Positions 20,096-21,027 of a stretch of 21,027 nucleotides of DNA are shown here, piece by piece (position 1 is the first letter of the stretch; each line of letters opens with the position of its first letter). The translations under genes were made by a program, and so were the position numbers. Source of the stretch: Spirochaetales bacterium (GTDB lineage: Bacteria; Spirochaetota; Spirochaetia; SZUA-6; DRHE01); the NCBI GenBank assembly GCA_016930895.1, contig JAFGFV010000026.1, positions 1-21,027 of the forward strand, in the 5' to 3' direction. A model generated the notes under the pieces. It made no database searches, was not told the origin of the DNA, and saw only the letters and a list, made by a program, of their open reading frames with translations.

Positions 20096-21027
20096 ATGCA
20101 CAAGAAAGTCCTGTGGCTAGCTGTCGCCCTGGTCCTGATGGCAGCAATCGGGGCGGGCGCGCAAACCAAGGTGGAACCGGCCAGGCCGGTGCCCTCGACC
20201 GCTACGACCGGCAAGTGGAACGCCATCACCGACGTCCCGGGCATCGAGGTCGGAAGCTACGACCGAAACTACACGGGCACCACCGTGGTCCTGATCCGCA
20301 AGGGAGCGGTCGGCGGCGTGGAGGTGCGCGGCTCGGCCCCCGGCACTCGGGAGACCGACCTGCTGCGCCCGACCAACATGGTGAACAAGGTCGACGCGGT
20401 CGTCCTCTCCGGCGGCAGCGCTTACGGCCTGGCCGCCGCGGACGGCGTCATGCTGTGGCTCGAGCAGCAGAAGATCGGCTGGCCGGTGGGAGGGGGAAAC
20501 GTGGTTCCCATCGTTCCCTCCGCTATCCTGTTCGACCCGGGCCGTTTCGGCCGGGCCTTCACTGATCGGCCCACCGCCGAGTTCGGCCGCAGGGCGTGTC
20601 AGGCCGCCTCCTCCGGCCCGGTCAAGATGGGGAACGTAGGCGCCGGGGCCGGAGCGGTCTCCGGCGGACTCAAGGGCGGCCTGGGCACGGCCAGCGTGGA
20701 CCTGGGCAACGGGGTCATCGTGGGGGCCATCGTGGCCATCAACTCCGGCGGCTCCACGGTCAACCCGGAGACGGGCGAGTTCTACGCCGCCTTCCTGGAA
20801 GTGGGCAACGAGTTCGGGAACCTGAAGCGCCCCTTCGCCCTGGGGGAGGGCGGCGCCGCGGTCGCCCTGGCCGAGCCGCCCATGGAGCCGGTCAAGAACA
20901 CCACCATCGCGGTGGTGGCCACCAACGTCGAGCTGACCAAGGCGCAGGCACAGAAGATCGCCGAGATGGCCCACGACGGCCTCGCCCGTGCCATCCGACC
21001 CGTGCACACCATGTTCGACGGCGATAC
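20096..21027 (+). CDS. Secreted P1-family (S58) peptidase, DmpA-like, 3' end cut by window edge
   Basis: An open frame of 310 codons with no stop before the window end. A signal peptide covers about 1-22 (MHKK, hydrophobic core, AGA before Q23), so it acts outside the cytoplasm. Family landmarks are AITDVPGIEVG (43-53), VLSGGSAYGLAAADGVM (103-119), GNVGAGAGAVSGG and KGGLGTAS (179-200), and NTTIAVVATN (268-277) with a Thr-Thr pair near where I recall the self-cleaving nucleophile of this Ntn-type family. A late ARAIRPVHTMFDGD is typical of the C-terminal part. Members are aminopeptidases or amidases, some acting on D-amino-acid or beta-peptides. The ATG at 20096 has AGGAG 9 nt upstream. It diverges from the metal operon and probably has no functional tie to it beyond shared control. 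Confidence 0.9.
   Translation, partial: MHKKVLWLAVALVLMAAIGAGAQTKVEPARPVPSTATTGKWNAITDVPGIEVGSYDRNYTGTTVVLIRKGAVGGVEVRGSAPGTRETDLLRPTNMVNKVDAVVLSGGSAYGLAAADGVMLWLEQQKIGWPVGGGNVVPIVPSAILFDPGRFGRAFTDRPTAEFGRRACQAASSGPVKMGNVGAGAGAVSGGLKGGLGTASVDLGNGVIVGAIVAINSGGSTVNPETGEFYAAFLEVGNEFGNLKRPFALGEGGAAVALAEPPMEPVKNTTIAVVATNVELTKAQAQKIAEMAHDGLARAIRPVHTMFDGD

Overview
GC-rich bacterial DNA holding two large co-directional gene clusters and a few single genes. All positions and motifs were read by eye; no database search was possible. The host is unknown, but a spirochaete-like bacterium (Spirochaetota) is a reasonable guess. Both solute-binding proteins have an A-G-G-S-x-E-A stretch at or near the end of the signal peptide, a pattern I associate with spirochaetal binding proteins. 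This is suggestive, not proof. No tRNA, rRNA, CRISPR array, transposase or phage gene was seen.

Layout. (1) 1-1927, minus strand: an uncharacterised two-gene unit, a soluble helix-rich protein (845-1927) followed by a membrane protein that runs off the left edge. (2) 2230-3036, plus: a stand-alone methylenetetrahydrofolate-reductase-family protein. (3) 3062-3823, minus: an SDR dehydrogenase, convergent with the reductase gene and divergent from the next cluster. (4) 4057-13094, plus: a nine-gene carbohydrate-uptake and catabolism operon: binding protein, double ATPase, two permeases, a 6-phospho-3-hexuloisomerase-like SIS protein, an FGGY kinase, a C_GCAxxG_C_C cysteine protein, a second SDR and a DeoR-type regulator. 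(5) 19926-13135, minus: a six-gene metal (probably iron) operon: binding protein, FecCD permease, ATPase, a protein with a four-cysteine Fe-S motif, a membrane-anchored DtxR-like protein fused to two FeoA domains, and FeoB. (6) 20096 to the right edge, plus: a secreted P1-family (S58) peptidase, cut by the window end.

How they may work together. In the sugar cluster the transporter resembles the RhaS/LsrB class. The two NAD-type SDRs, the kinase and the sugar-phosphate isomerase suggest that a polyol or unusual sugar is oxidised, phosphorylated and isomerised to a central intermediate such as fructose 6-phosphate. There is no hexulose-phosphate synthase, so the isomerase-like protein is unlikely to serve formaldehyde fixation here. 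The 233-bp gap at 3824-4056 carries two divergent sigma70-type promoters, each overlapped by its own inverted repeat; the DeoR protein is the obvious candidate regulator of at least one.

In the metal operon a periplasmic ABC route and the ferrous FeoB route are encoded together with what looks like their own metal sensor. That sensor carries an N-terminal membrane helix, and its ligand positions read by eye look more MntR-like than DtxR-like. The metal operon and the peptidase gene diverge from a compact promoter pair whose -35 boxes form the two arms of an 8-bp inverted repeat.
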